Source: Hexactinellida sp. DTS-2022 (taxonomy: Eukaryota; Porifera; Hexactinellida). Taken from it: a stretch of 64,000 nucleotides of DNA. The notes below the pieces were generated by a model. That model did not search any database. It was not told where the DNA came from and saw only the letters and a program-made list of their open reading frames with translations. The stretch is taken from assembly GCA_028753945.1 (NCBI GenBank), contig JAPNXP010000012.1, forward strand, positions 496,001 to 560,000, given 5' to 3'. Within the stretch, counting starts at the first letter, position 1; each line of letters starts with the position of its first letter. The translations under genes and the position numbers were made by a program. This document shows positions 41,801-50,197 of the stretch, piece by piece.

Positions 41801-41965
41801 TTTATAATCGTAATACATTTGGATAGCTGTGAGATACCAGCTGATCTTAAGAAACTGAAGATTATAAAAATGAATGAAGTCACAGGTAATCAGCGAGATT
41901 ACTCAAAAGCTGTCTCAAATCTTAAATACGTCCTCAATGCACCAATCGATAGTGTAACTAATTAA
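38810..41965 (+). CDS. Immunoglobulin-TIR transmembrane receptor (IL-1R-like), 7 exons
   Basis: Exons 38810-38903, 39011-39220, 39658-39831, 40042-40419, 40497-40855, 41049-41157 and 41700-41965 join in frame with GT/AG borders, giving 529 residues. It opens with a signal peptide (MLIGLLFVLYIISIDGYLAA). The ectodomain has Cys/Trp-rich Ig-like modules, three or four by cysteine pairs, with many N-glycosylation sequons. The transmembrane helix is VPTTIILIVLILTTLIAVFI. The cytoplasmic tail is a TIR domain of about 145 residues: box 1 YDVFISFSSRDIDF, box 2/BB loop YEVIWYPDHFQAGDIILP, then SENFLQSEYCAAEKEFCF. This is the IL-1 receptor/Ig-TIR layout, expected to signal through TIR adaptors. There is no death domain. 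Introns 2, 5 and 6 contain MITEs. Confidence 0.88.
39323..39462. mobile_element. MITE in intron 2 of the Ig-TIR gene
   Basis: Left end gtacaatacattatacaacc then ttgattatccgaac; right end, inverted, gtacaatgtgtaacctcgat then tttccaaac. The TCGATTATCCGAA-type end is shared with the element at 49740-49869. It is noncoding. Confidence 0.6.
40877..41010. mobile_element. MITE in intron 5 of the Ig-TIR gene
   Basis: Inverted ends: tatactctcgttaatacgac on the left and, inverted, tagactctcgttaatacata on the right. It is about 130 bp and noncoding, and resembles the CTCGTTAATACGA-type pogo-like ends seen elsewhere in the window. Confidence 0.65.
41231..41672. mobile_element. GTTCAAACGTTA-type MITE interrupted by a hAT element
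   Basis: The left end is ggccgttcaaacgttatgta; the right end, inverted, is aggggtcgttcaaac and continues, across the nested insertion, into gttacataacgcttcc. Same family as 35090-35242. The right end is split by the hAT-like element at 41365-41655. It sits in intron 6 of the Ig-TIR gene. Confidence 0.75.
41365..41655. mobile_element. hAT-like MITE nested inside another MITE
   Basis: A 291-bp element with a perfect 11-bp terminal inverted repeat (tagtgttgtaa). It is flanked by a perfect 8-bp target duplication, gtttgaac (41357-41364 and 41656-41663). The interior has repeated inverted ggaaatttcc / aaattttac stretches. It is noncoding. The duplicated 8 bp belongs to the end of the host element, proving a later insertion. 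Confidence 0.92.
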
Positions 41966-42315
41966 ATAAACATTCGTCAAATAATGTGAAAATTGAATTA
42001 TATATTCATAATACAATGTTAATTGATACTTCTCTCATTATCAAATCTGGTTCTCTATAGATAAATTTTATTTTAATATTTTCTATTGAGTTGTATATTA
42101 TTGAATTTGACTTCGCACACTATCTGCTGAATTGTAATTTACTTTTTAATTTGCATTATTTGTTAGATTATTTATTTTCCTAACCTAATGCTAAGTATGG
42201 TTTTAAATTCAAATAAACAAAGCATTCGCACAAAAAGACATGTAATTAGAGACACAAACTAGTACTACGTTAATTCTTATTTAAACAGTGCAAACTATAC
42301 AAATAAAACTGTCCA
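41966..42315. other. Gap between convergent Ig-TIR and ARIH2 genes
   Basis: About 350 bp of AT-rich DNA shared by the two 3'UTRs. No repeat or gene is visible. Confidence 0.5.
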
Positions 42316-43776
42316 TTAGCTCTCGCTACTTGTAATTGTTAGCTGAGTTATTTCATTTTCAGAGGTGAATTGGTGCAGGAGAGTGAGTCGCTTCTGCTTA
42401 GTTATGTCCATCTGTCTGATTATCTCCACAGTATCAGTCTGCTTTGAATGCTCAATCTTCCATGAGAGATTCTCGATTTCCCTTTCGAGCTGAGCTTGGT
42501 GGTACTCAAACATTTCCTTCCAAGGCCCTTGTAGATAATAAGCGTACGCGTAAGTGAACTTAAGAGTGTATCTGCATTTGAGTAGAAGGTCTACAGCGTC
42601 CAAGAGATACTGCCAGTCAATCCAAGTCCCATTCCCAAGCTTAATTTGAACCTGGATGTGTTGGTTGATTTGGTTTCGAGTTTGTTCTTCCAGTGCTAGA
42701 CTCTGTATATGATTCTTCCAACGGGAATAATAGTGTAAGTATTTGTTAAGAGACACTCTAGCTGAGTTGGTGCCGTCCCCAATGCTTGGATCAGCTTTGT
42801 ACTTGCTGCACTCGTAGTACTCAGTCGCGTGCGCTTTCCAACTGCCCAGACACATCCAACAGAAATCGAAGTGACAGTTCCTACAACACATATGGTTACA
42901 CCCGCCACTCTTCTCAATGCTGACCTTACACTTGGGACAATCTTTGGTGTTCGCACAGATGTAATTCATTGTTTCGGAGTCATCTTGGCACTTTTTGAGC
43001 CAATTCTTGAACTGTAGACAAGGGCTAGGCGCGTGGTAACTCTCCTTACAAACATAGCAGAATTGGGCAGAACACATCTTACAGATTATAGGCTTAGAAG
43101 CCGAGAAGTCGACCTTAACAATACAGCTACAATCGGGCCCGGGACACCAGCTGTAGAGAGGGTGGGTCTCGATAAGATTCTTCAAAAGGAACTTGTCATA
43201 CTTATCGATCAACTGAACATCCTTTATGCAACTGACAACGAAGTTTCTATTGAGTAGGAGAGAGCACTGCAAGCATTCAATCTTCAATGCGTTTCCATCG
43301 CTAATGTGCAATTGGATGTGTGTTGCTATGCAAAACTGGCAGAAGGCATGTTTGCAAGTGAAAACCACCAGTTCGCATTGGTCGTAACAGATTGGGCAGT
43401 ATTCCGGTGAAGGAACGGGATTAGAACCTGGCTTTGGGATTAGATTTGTTTCCTCTAGAACTTTGTTTGGAGATTCTAAATAGCTTTTTTCAAGCTTATC
43501 AACATCATAGAAAAAGTATTGCAACATAAACTGAACTTGTTCCAAAGAAACTTTCAACTTTTCTGAAGTTATCCTTGCATCACTTTCCAAACTCTTTTTA
43601 GCCTCACCGAAACTTAGACAGGTGTAGCTGTACGCCTCTGGGTCCGCTATGGGACTGTAGTCGCCTGCGTCCTGAGAGTCCATTTCTCCATCAGACAAGC
43701 CAGGCGCGTACGGATCGTAATCCTCGTCGTCGTCGGGAAGACTGGATGCCTCGTCTATCTCGTCGCCTTGACTCAT
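42316..43776 (-). CDS. ARIH2: RBR E3 ubiquitin ligase ARIH2 (TRIAD1)
   Basis: An Ariadne-family RING-between-RING ligase that is activated by neddylated CUL5 complexes and adds the first ubiquitin to their substrates. The 486-residue product matches human ARIH2 (493) in length and order: acidic N-terminus (DDDEDYDPYAPG), UBA-like segment, RING1 at about 127-171 (CPICYDQC, CKHAFCQFC), IBR at about 190-254, RING2 from about 280 (CPKCKVSIEKSGGCNHM) with the catalytic Cys at position 293, FCWMCLGSWKAH, then the Ariadne domain (GTWIDWQYL, AQLEREIENLSWKIE). It is a single exon. Confidence 0.95.
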   Translation of the reverse strand: MSQGDEIDEASSLPDDDEDYDPYAPGLSDGEMDSQDAGDYSPIADPEAYSYTCLSFGEAKKSLESDARITSEKLKVSLEQVQFMLQYFFYDVDKLEKSYLESPNKVLEETNLIPKPGSNPVPSPEYCPICYDQCELVVFTCKHAFCQFCIATHIQLHISDGNALKIECLQCSLLLNRNFVVSCIKDVQLIDKYDKFLLKNLIETHPLYSWCPGPDCSCIVKVDFSASKPIICKMCSAQFCYVCKESYHAPSPCLQFKNWLKKCQDDSETMNYICANTKDCPKCKVSIEKSGGCNHMCCRNCHFDFCWMCLGSWKAHATEYYECSKYKADPSIGDGTNSARVSLNKYLHYYSRWKNHIQSLALEEQTRNQINQHIQVQIKLGNGTWIDWQYLLDAVDLLLKCRYTLKFTYAYAYYLQGPWKEMFEYHQAQLEREIENLSWKIEHSKQTDTVEIIRQMDITKQKRLTLLHQFTSENEITQLTITSSES

Positions 43777-43941
43777 GCTACAAACACAGTTAGTTAGCGA
43801 GTATATGCTATCTTTGCACTGAGATAAGCCAATTATCGATTATATGATACAAGTTATGGAATATATTGACAACAAAGAGTTTGTAATTCGAACTAGTGTA
43901 AATTCATAATCGACTCGATGGCAATTAGCAATTATATTGTA

Positions 43942-44098
43942 CATGAACTCACGTTATAACGAAATAACCGCTTATAACGAAATGGAGATTTCCCCCAGAG
44001 CACTAAATACATTAATTATTATCCGCTTATAACGAATATCCGGATATAACAAAGGAATTTACAGGTCCCAAGCATTTCGTTATAACGAGAGTTGACTG
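43942..44098. mobile_element. TA-flanked pogo/Tc1-like MITE
   Basis: Left end catgaactcacgttataacg; right end, inverted, cagtcaactctcgttataac then gaaatgc. It has several internal copies of cttataacgaa. TA flanks both ends. It is noncoding. Confidence 0.75.
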
Positions 44099-44409
44099 TA
44101 TGTATATTGAAAGAAACCTTTATTTATAAGGACCTATAATTGTGCCAGTGGAGCGTAGATGCATCCCCCACAAAGTATGAATATTCATTAGTTATAAACT
44201 GTATAATTTGAATGCAAAATGTTACCAAGCACTATTAGTAATAGCCGTAGCTATCTATACGTAATTTATGATATTAGATTAGTAAATTAGTGTAACGTGA
44301 TATTGTCACTGGAGTTTGTACCTTGTACAATTTTAGAACTCAGTCCGTTATACCGACTAAATGTATGAAGCATCATTATATTTTTCAGGAAGAGAAAGAT
44401 ACCAACATA

Positions 44410-44566
44410 CAGTATAACCTGTTCATTAATAACGGCCATCCAAAGGGATTAGCACAAAAGAGTTGTTATGTAAAGTTGTAAACAAGTTGATTATAATATG
44501 GGAAGTCAAGTGGGGACCTATTCTAGGTGACAGCTATAGAATGGCCGTTATAGACAGGTTCTACTG
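44410..44566. mobile_element. TA-flanked pogo/Tc1-like MITE
   Basis: Left end cagtataacctgttcattaa then taacggcc; right end, inverted, cagtagaacctgtctataac then ggcc. TA flanks both ends. It is about 157 bp and noncoding. Confidence 0.78.
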
Positions 44567-44844
44567 TATGTGCCATGCAACTTGCGTTTGCGCGCCAAAT
44601 AGCCAACGAGAGACTAATCCCAAGAATATAATTATAAACTCAATCACACAATATAAAATAAAATACTTTGCATATTATTCAAAAGTTTAATTCATGTAAA
44701 TAACTAAAAGAAATTATATCTAGACATAAGTAACTAAAGGGCTAATAATAATAATAAAGTTATATTTTATTATATGAGTGATGCAATATACAAGTTTGGA
44801 GATATAAAATGAAAGAAAGGCATCAAGGCATCTTACAAGCCAGT

Positions 44845-46095
44845 TCATTTTTTGACCACAGTAACATACTCATCAGTGCAGCATTGCAAAGTACGATCGT
44901 GTCCGCTCCAGTAAATCTTCTTCGAGAAAATAGCTTGAATCCAGTTGGGGATCACTAATATTTCGCGTATAAACCATGCAAGAATATATTTCAATAGAAC
45001 CCCGTCAAAGCTAAAAGGTCTGTTCAATAGCACGTAAGAGAGCGTCCCGTCTGAAATTAGCCATAATATAACATGGATTAGGAAGAAAAGGAAAGGGTTT
45101 ATTCTAAACAAGTAGTATAAAGCAATCGCTCCTAGAATGCCGGTAGGGAAACATTCAATGCAAGGTTCGAGGGTCAGGTAGGGCATGAAGTACATGCGTA
45201 TGCGAGTCCATCTCACCATTCTCTGTCTAAACTGTTGAACCGTGCGAGAACCAAAATTCTGGTAGACAGGAATTGAACTAAGTTTTATAGTTTGTTTCGA
45301 TTTCACGAAATCTTTGCCGATACGATTGTCTTCCATTGAAGAGAAGAAATACTTTTTCAGTCCTTGAGTAATCTCGTTTAGAGCGTCTTTAGGAAAAAGC
45401 ATTGACATTCCATTGGTGGAGTTTAGGCCTAGAACATTTGCTAATAGATATATCCGTGCGTGACTGGTATAGAAGTATACCACCTCGAGACATTCGGCAA
45501 GAGTGTGGTTGAGAGATTTGGACAGGGGCAGTTGGTGCACGAGCCCGCCCCCGTCCATTATATGCGAGGCCATCTCGAGCAGAGTTTTGGGCTCTACGCA
45601 AATGTTCGCGTCTGCCATCCAAACTAGATCGTATTCAGCTGCGCTTATGCCGGGGACTAAGTTGGTTACTTTTGGGTTCTCAAAATTTTTGGGCTCAAAA
45701 CCTTTGACTTTCTGTGTTTTGATATTGGGATAATTTCTGATAAGCCTATCGACAACTTCATGAACAGGGTCTGTTTCCGATTGAATACAGAATATCACTT
45801 CATACTTGGGATAGTCCAGCTTCAAATAGGATTCTAGATTCTCGTAGAGGTTTATATCAGTTCCTTTGAGAGGTTTTATAATCGAAACACTAGGCAAACT
45901 GTTCAACGGGTGGAGCTGTAGAAATACTTGACTTTCGAAGGAGTAGAGAAACTTTTTCGCGTGAATTATGGAAATAATGTGACAAAAGTAAATGAGGCAA
46001 AGCAAACCTATTATAAAGTAAGAAAGGATGGACAATACCCCAGAGACACTGAAGATGTACCAGTATGCTTCTAATAGAGCTTCTTTCGTTATCAT
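44845..46095 (-). CDS. UGCG: Ceramide glucosyltransferase
   Basis: Transfers glucose from UDP-glucose to ceramide on the cytosolic face of the Golgi, the first step of glycosphingolipid synthesis (GT21 family). The 416-residue protein has an N-terminal membrane anchor (about 15-45), the catalytic domain starting SVSIIKPLKGTD, and the D1,D2,D3,(Q/R)xxRW active-site set: D109 in SETDP, D162 in ADAN, D256 in MEDNRIG, and RMVRW at 292-296. Hydrophobic C-terminal segments follow (about 310-390). The His equivalent to the inhibitor-binding residue is visible in VHQLP. It is a single exon and about as long as human UGCG (394). Confidence 0.95.
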   Translation of the reverse strand: MITKEALLEAYWYIFSVSGVLSILSYFIIGLLCLIYFCHIISIIHAKKFLYSFESQVFLQLHPLNSLPSVSIIKPLKGTDINLYENLESYLKLDYPKYEVIFCIQSETDPVHEVVDRLIRNYPNIKTQKVKGFEPKNFENPKVTNLVPGISAAEYDLVWMADANICVEPKTLLEMASHIMDGGGLVHQLPLSKSLNHTLAECLEVVYFYTSHARIYLLANVLGLNSTNGMSMLFPKDALNEITQGLKKYFFSSMEDNRIGKDFVKSKQTIKLSSIPVYQNFGSRTVQQFRQRMVRWTRIRMYFMPYLTLEPCIECFPTGILGAIALYYLFRINPFLFFLIHVILWLISDGTLSYVLLNRPFSFDGVLLKYILAWFIREILVIPNWIQAIFSKKIYWSGHDRTLQCCTDEYVTVVKK

Positions 46096-47350
46096 ATCTC
46101 GCGTTGAGGAAAAGCAAAAATTCTAACAAAGGAAGAAAATTGTAATTCCAATTTGATGGGCGATATAAAATAATTGATTTATAATTAGAGAAGTTATCTC
46201 GAGGTAAAGGTAAATAAATATGTAAATGTAGGAATAGTTATATCTTTTGAAATTTCAAATTCAAAATTTATAGAAAAATGTTAGCCAAAAGTTGATTTGG
46301 AAATCAATTAGTATTCAGTGGAGGATGGTATTTGAAATTGAACTAATCGTTCTGGAAATTACTATTAGCTAAGATCAATTTGTACCTGGATTATAATCAG
46401 TAATTACTATTTGAACTTAGATTAGTGTGAATCAACATAGGTAAAATAAGCCTACATCACTAAACCTAGGGATTCTCCACACAATGCGTGGAACTCACAT
46501 AAATCTGGAGTTAATATTTGTCGGGTCGCTCGTCGCTGAGAATCAGTAGAATAGCTAGACGTTGAGGTAAATGTTATAACTATGTTAAATTAATTTTAAT
46601 TAAGGGTTCGAGTCATATAAAGAGTGCTTAAAATATAGCATATATATACCTACTTTCAGATAAATGAAAGACTATAAAATAGGAAGTATCTACAGAGTTT
46701 GTAGGTCATTGGAATCTGACTTAATAATAGCCAACTTAACTAACCTTGCCTTATAAGGGAAGTAAATAAATAAATAAATTGAAAGTGAATTAATAGAGAA
46801 ATTAGATCTTGCGTGTATTCAAAATAAGTAATTAACGATGGTCATTATGGTCTAATCAGTATTAATTAACTTAAATAAGTGATAAATGGTTGTTGCAGTT
46901 TATGGAAAGTCCTGGTGTGCACGCGGGTACACCAGGCACGTCCATAAACTGTAACATGGTCACTATAGCTTAAACACATTCGTAATTACTAATTAGTAAG
47001 CGTGATTGCGTGATTGACATAATATGGAGGAAAAGTTGATAACTGTATTACTGATTTAACCAACTTAACGATGGTCAAATCGCAGGGAAGGGAAAAAATA
47101 ATTAGATCAGCTTACTAGAAGTAATTTGTATAAAAGAATATAAATTATTCTTTGTTTACATAATATCGTGTAGACAATAATGTAATTAGTTGAATTAGTT
47201 GATATATCACCAGATCGCGAATTAATTCAGGTATTGTCTAGTTCAAGAGCTTATAAGTTATAACTGAACATTAGCTGGCCGATATCTTATTTTATAAGTA
47301 ATATATATTCGCTGATAAAGTATGCATTGAATAATGTAAAATAAATATCA
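46096..47350. other. Intergenic region between LAMTOR4 and UGCG
   Basis: About 1.25 kb of AT-rich DNA. The only structured feature is the compact hairpin at 46892-46955. Confidence 0.55.
46892..46955. repeat. Compact 64-nt hairpin
   Basis: An inverted repeat whose outer stem is about 15 bp (gttgcagtttatgga against tccataaactgtaac, one G-U pair). It then has a 4x4 internal loop, an inner stem of 8 bp (cctggtgt / acaccagg) and a small GC-rich loop. The size is in the pre-microRNA range, but a transposon remnant is equally possible. Confidence 0.7.
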
Positions 47351-47647
47351 TCAATCAGTTTTACCAGTTTTTACAATACAAATCAATTTCTTCTTACAAT
47401 CATAACTCATGATATATGAAAATGATTTATATTTGATAATAATGCGATGGATAACGTCAGATTTATCAACGTTGATAGATGATACAAATTGCTGACACAC
47501 CTTCAAAACTTGTGTCATGATGTCAACCAATTTCTGTTGATCCTCTAGTTCTCCACTCGAGGTCTTTATCCCTTCTTCTTCATCGAAAACGATTGAGCCG
47601 AGCAAGTTTTGCACATTCTCAAAGTTATGGCTATAAAATGATGCCAT
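47351..47647 (-). CDS. LAMTOR4: Ragulator complex protein LAMTOR4
   Basis: A small roadblock-like subunit of the Ragulator scaffold that anchors Rag GTPases and mTORC1 to lysosomes. The 98-residue product matches the human length (99). The N-terminal helix is followed by LLGSIVFDEEEGIKTSSGEL, which parallels human QLGYLVLSEGAVLASSGDL, and by DQQKLVDIMTQVL. The C-terminal beta strands end IVKTGKTD. The middle is more diverged, so identity rests on the N-terminal half, length and fold pattern. It is a single exon. Confidence 0.8.
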   Translation of the reverse strand: MASFYSHNFENVQNLLGSIVFDEEEGIKTSSGELEDQQKLVDIMTQVLKVCQQFVSSINVDKSDVIHRIIIKYKSFSYIMSYDCKKKLICIVKTGKTD

Positions 47648-48003
47648 TTCTGGATAACTAAACTGTGTCTAATAACAACGATATAAGATGGAAATATGGA
47701 GATTAAATAATTAATAATTAAATAATTGGGACATCATAATTATTTTATCAAATATACTCACTTTTAGTTTACATTGCCGATAAATCGCATGGACCAAAAA
47801 TAGGCTGACATTTAGCTAGTTGGGCTAATTAGTAGGTCCAAATGACTACTTGATAGTAGATAAGTCTAGAAAATATTCGAGTATATATTTGTATGAAAGT
47901 AATATAGCTAAGTTGTTAACAATGTATAATCATTCGAGTTAGGTTTCGAGTTTGTCATAAACAAAAGATTAATTAATTTCCCTTTCACAAACAGACAAAC
48001 TAG
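47648..48003. promoter_or_regulatory. Shared divergent promoter interval LAMTOR4 / PLPP
   Basis: The two genes are transcribed away from each other with only about 356 bp between start codons, so this AT-rich interval must contain both promoters. I see no diagnostic core-promoter motif. Confidence 0.5.
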
Positions 48004-48936
48004 ATGTCTGAGATAAGTTCACTTATTCGCCTAGAAATGCAACATCTTGGCATCAACAGTCCCAAAGATAATTATCCATCAACAAGCTACTCTATTCTAC
48101 ATCTAATATTCGACCTATTATTACCAGCCTGCCTCGGGTTAGTTCTGGCAATTATCGCAAATTTAAATATTCCAGTGACGCAGCTCGGGTTTTTTTGTAA
48201 CGACAAGAGTATTCGTTTCCCATACCACGACTCAACAGTAAAAAGCTATGAACTGTATTTATTTTTGGTACCAACGATATTAATTATCGTAATTCTAACT
48301 TTGATAGAACATTTTTCTTATCTCTATGCAAATAACCGACTTCAGACCTTGGCGCCTGCCAAGTATATTCTTGTCAAACTTGACTGCATAATTCGTAGCT
48401 ACGAGCTTCCTTTCTGGCTTTGGAAGTTCAGTTTTCTACTCTACGCACTAGTTGTAGGGAATCTAGTGAGTGCTGTAGTGGTGTACAGTCTCAAGCTATC
48501 CGTAGGGGAACTCCGTCCACATTTCATAAACGTCTGCAATCCGGATTTTTCTATCACCCAATGTCGAGACACGAGAGGATTACTGCAATACGTAACTAAC
48601 TATACCTGCACTGGGGACCCTGATTTGGTGAGGGAAGCGAGGCTTTCATTCCCTTCAGGACATTCGTCTTTCATCACATACAACATGGCATTCCTAATCC
48701 TCTATTTGGAAACCAAGCAGTATCTCCCAAGGGGTATACGTTCAGGTATCTGTCTCTTTTTCGCGTTGATCGCATGCATTGTCTCTATAACTCGGCTAGA
48801 TGACTTCAAGCACCATTCTCACGACGTAATAACTGGAATGGCTATTGGAATTGTCACTGCGGTAATCGCATTTTTCTATCTCTTTCGTATCGACGTTGAA
48901 AGCAAGCAAAATGGAAAGGACAAGTATAAAGCATAG
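48004..48936 (+). CDS. PLPP: Phospholipid phosphatase (lipid phosphate phosphatase, PAP2 family)
   Basis: A six-pass membrane enzyme that dephosphorylates phosphatidic acid, lysophosphatidic acid, sphingosine- and ceramide-1-phosphate at the outer face of the plasma membrane. The 310-residue protein has the three PAP2 catalytic motifs: KLSVGELRP (K164 to P172), PSGH (217-220) and R264xxDxxHHxxD274, with H220 and H271 as the catalytic histidines. Membrane segments are visible at about 33-55, 85-105, 140-163, 222-235, 245-262 and 275-293. A luminal loop with cysteines and an NYT glycosylation site lies before motif 2. It is a single exon. It converges on SELENOF, about 250 bp away. Confidence 0.94.
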   Translation: MSEISSLIRLEMQHLGINSPKDNYPSTSYSILHLIFDLLLPACLGLVLAIIANLNIPVTQLGFFCNDKSIRFPYHDSTVKSYELYLFLVPTILIIVILTLIEHFSYLYANNRLQTLAPAKYILVKLDCIIRSYELPFWLWKFSFLLYALVVGNLVSAVVVYSLKLSVGELRPHFINVCNPDFSITQCRDTRGLLQYVTNYTCTGDPDLVREARLSFPSGHSSFITYNMAFLILYLETKQYLPRGIRSGICLFFALIACIVSITRLDDFKHHSHDVITGMAIGIVTAVIAFFYLFRIDVESKQNGKDKYKA

Positions 48937-48960
48937 CAAATAGATGTAGCGAGTTAATAT

Positions 48961-48983
48961 CTGTTTGTTTGTTTGTTTGTTTA
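48961..48983. repeat. TTTG/GTTT microsatellite
   Basis: About five tandem copies of the 4-base unit gttt in the PLPP 3' flank. Confidence 0.85.
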
Positions 48984-49125
48984 GCTATAATGCCCGTCAA
49001 TTATTTATTCCTACGAATCCCAATGTATTAATAATATTATTATATGAGCATTCCATTTAGTTATAGCAAATATAAATATAATTTGGTTCAACATTATTCT
49101 ATTCACTGATATTCTGCCTAATAAA

Positions 49126-49164
49126 ATCAGGCAAAGTGGAGAGTATTTCCCACAGTGCCGTCAT
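49126..49164 (-). promoter_or_regulatory. SECIS element of SELENOF
   Basis: On the minus strand, 25 bases after the SELENOF stop, the sequence has the layout of a eukaryotic SECIS. It starts ATGA (49164-49161), then C and a 5' strand GGCACTGTGG, an apical loop GAAATACTCT with the conserved AAA, a 3' strand CCACTTTGCC, and TGAT (49129-49126). The strands pair GGCA/TGCC and GTGG/CCAC around a 2x2 mismatch, so ATGA and TGAT face each other as the non-Watson-Crick quartet. ATGA to AA spacing is 12 nt, within the usual range. Partial outer pairing (CTAA/TTAG, CTG/CAG) extends to about 49112-49176. Confidence 0.88.
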
Positions 49165-49189
49165 AGTTAGTACAGAATTACAGAATATT

Positions 49190-49648
49190 CTAAATTAAGT
49201 GTTCTTGTAAAAATTCCTCAATTATGTCAGTAGTCCATTTTTCTAAGTTCAGAGTTTTCATCACCTCGTTTCCTTCTACCAATTTCAAAACTGGCTCGGC
49301 ACCTCTTGGGAACTTCAAGGTGAGACCAGGGAACTTCGAAGGCTTATCCCCGTTTACAAATGCTTGTATTTGGGGATAGCCTGCCAATTTTCATTTGCAG
49401 ATTTCCAAAATCGCTCTTGAAAACTTACCAAACTTAGTTTTCTCTTCAACATCCATACAACATTGCATACAATCGGCAGCGACCTCTTCTAGCTTGAATT
49501 GCGACATCTCTCTACAGGTCCAGCACTTAAGAACGCTAGAATCGAACCCTCTGGAAAGACAAGTTGCCTCGTCCATTGACGTTAGTACTCTCTCCACGAG
49601 TGATACGAGCAAGAGATAGAGGAGGATAAACCCCCCTTTGTTCACCAT
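49190..49648 (-). CDS. SELENOF: Selenoprotein F (15-kDa selenoprotein) with in-frame UGA
   Basis: An ER-luminal thiol-disulfide oxidoreductase that binds UDP-glucose:glycoprotein glucosyltransferase in protein folding control. An ordinary gene caller would split it at 49391-49393, but TGA there is codon 86 in the motif C-K-U-K, aligning with the human redox motif C-G-U-K, and the frame continues 66 codons with clear homology (GYPQIQAFVNGDKP, EPVLKLV, EKWTTDIIEEFL). The product is 152 residues with an N-terminal signal peptide (GGFILLYLLLVSLV) and the Cys-rich UGGT-binding region (C30, C42, C45, C60, C63, C64). The true stop is TAG at 49190. A SECIS element follows at 49126-49164. It is a single exon. 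Confidence 0.95.
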
Positions 49649-50197
49649 TTATTATCTACTATGCTGTTAATATGTGAACATGGCAAATACGGTAGTTAAT
49701 ATATGGATAACATAATGAATAATACAGAATTGAAAATAAGAGTGCAACCTCGATCCGACACTGCAGGCTGGTCCCAATGTTGTGCCATAAAGAAATTCAA
49801 TATATTAAATTAATTGAACTAGTTTTATTTTTCTGGTCCCAACGAGTTCGGATAATCGAAGTTGTACTGTAATTTAATCTAAAAGTTAGAGAATGGTTAA
49901 TACGTACCCAGGTTTAGAAGATAAATCCTTTACAGCCGCTTTAATACATTTTTTGACAAATTTCGACTGTCCCCTGATGTTCGTATTAACAAGAGTCGAC
50001 TGTATCTCTATTAAAGCCTCTGAAATAGATTATTATTCCATAATAATTTTAGAGGATTTGAAATGTTAGAATCATTCTGTTATAAAAATGAGAAAATGAA
50101 AAATCGAGTTAAAATAAATAACAATCATAAACTATTCGACAATAAAATAAATAGTTAGTTTAATGAAGCGATTAGGTTACCTACAATAAAACTAGCT
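49649..50197. other. Intergenic region with MITEs between the dynein-like gene and SELENOF
   Basis: About 550 bp, largely made of two short elements: one at 49740-49869 and a decayed pogo-like one ending at about 50003 (right end, inverted, cagtcgactcttgttaatac; its left end near 49885 is degenerate). The SELENOF promoter must lie within or beside them. Confidence 0.55.
49740..49869. mobile_element. MITE with TCGATTATCCGAA-type ends
   Basis: Left end agtgcaacctcgatccgaca; right end, inverted, cagtacaacttcgattatcc then gaactcg. TA follows the right end. It shares its end sequence with the element in Ig-TIR intron 2. Confidence 0.6.

Larger units (their letters stand above)
43777..44844. other. 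Intergenic region between UGCG and ARIH2
   Basis: About 1.07 kb containing two TA-flanked short elements (43942-44098 and 44410-44566). The remainder is AT-rich without a supportable gene. Confidence 0.6.

Noticed and set aside
44463-44690. 75-codon open frame
   Set aside because: It starts inside the element at 44410-44566 and is AT-biased.
46598-46630. gggttcgagtca resembling a tRNA B box
   Set aside because: No A box, anticodon arm or acceptor stem can be fitted around it.
49391-49393. TGA as the true stop of a short secreted protein at 49391-49648
   Set aside because: SELENOF homology continues in frame after it and a SECIS follows the later stop, so it is read as Sec.
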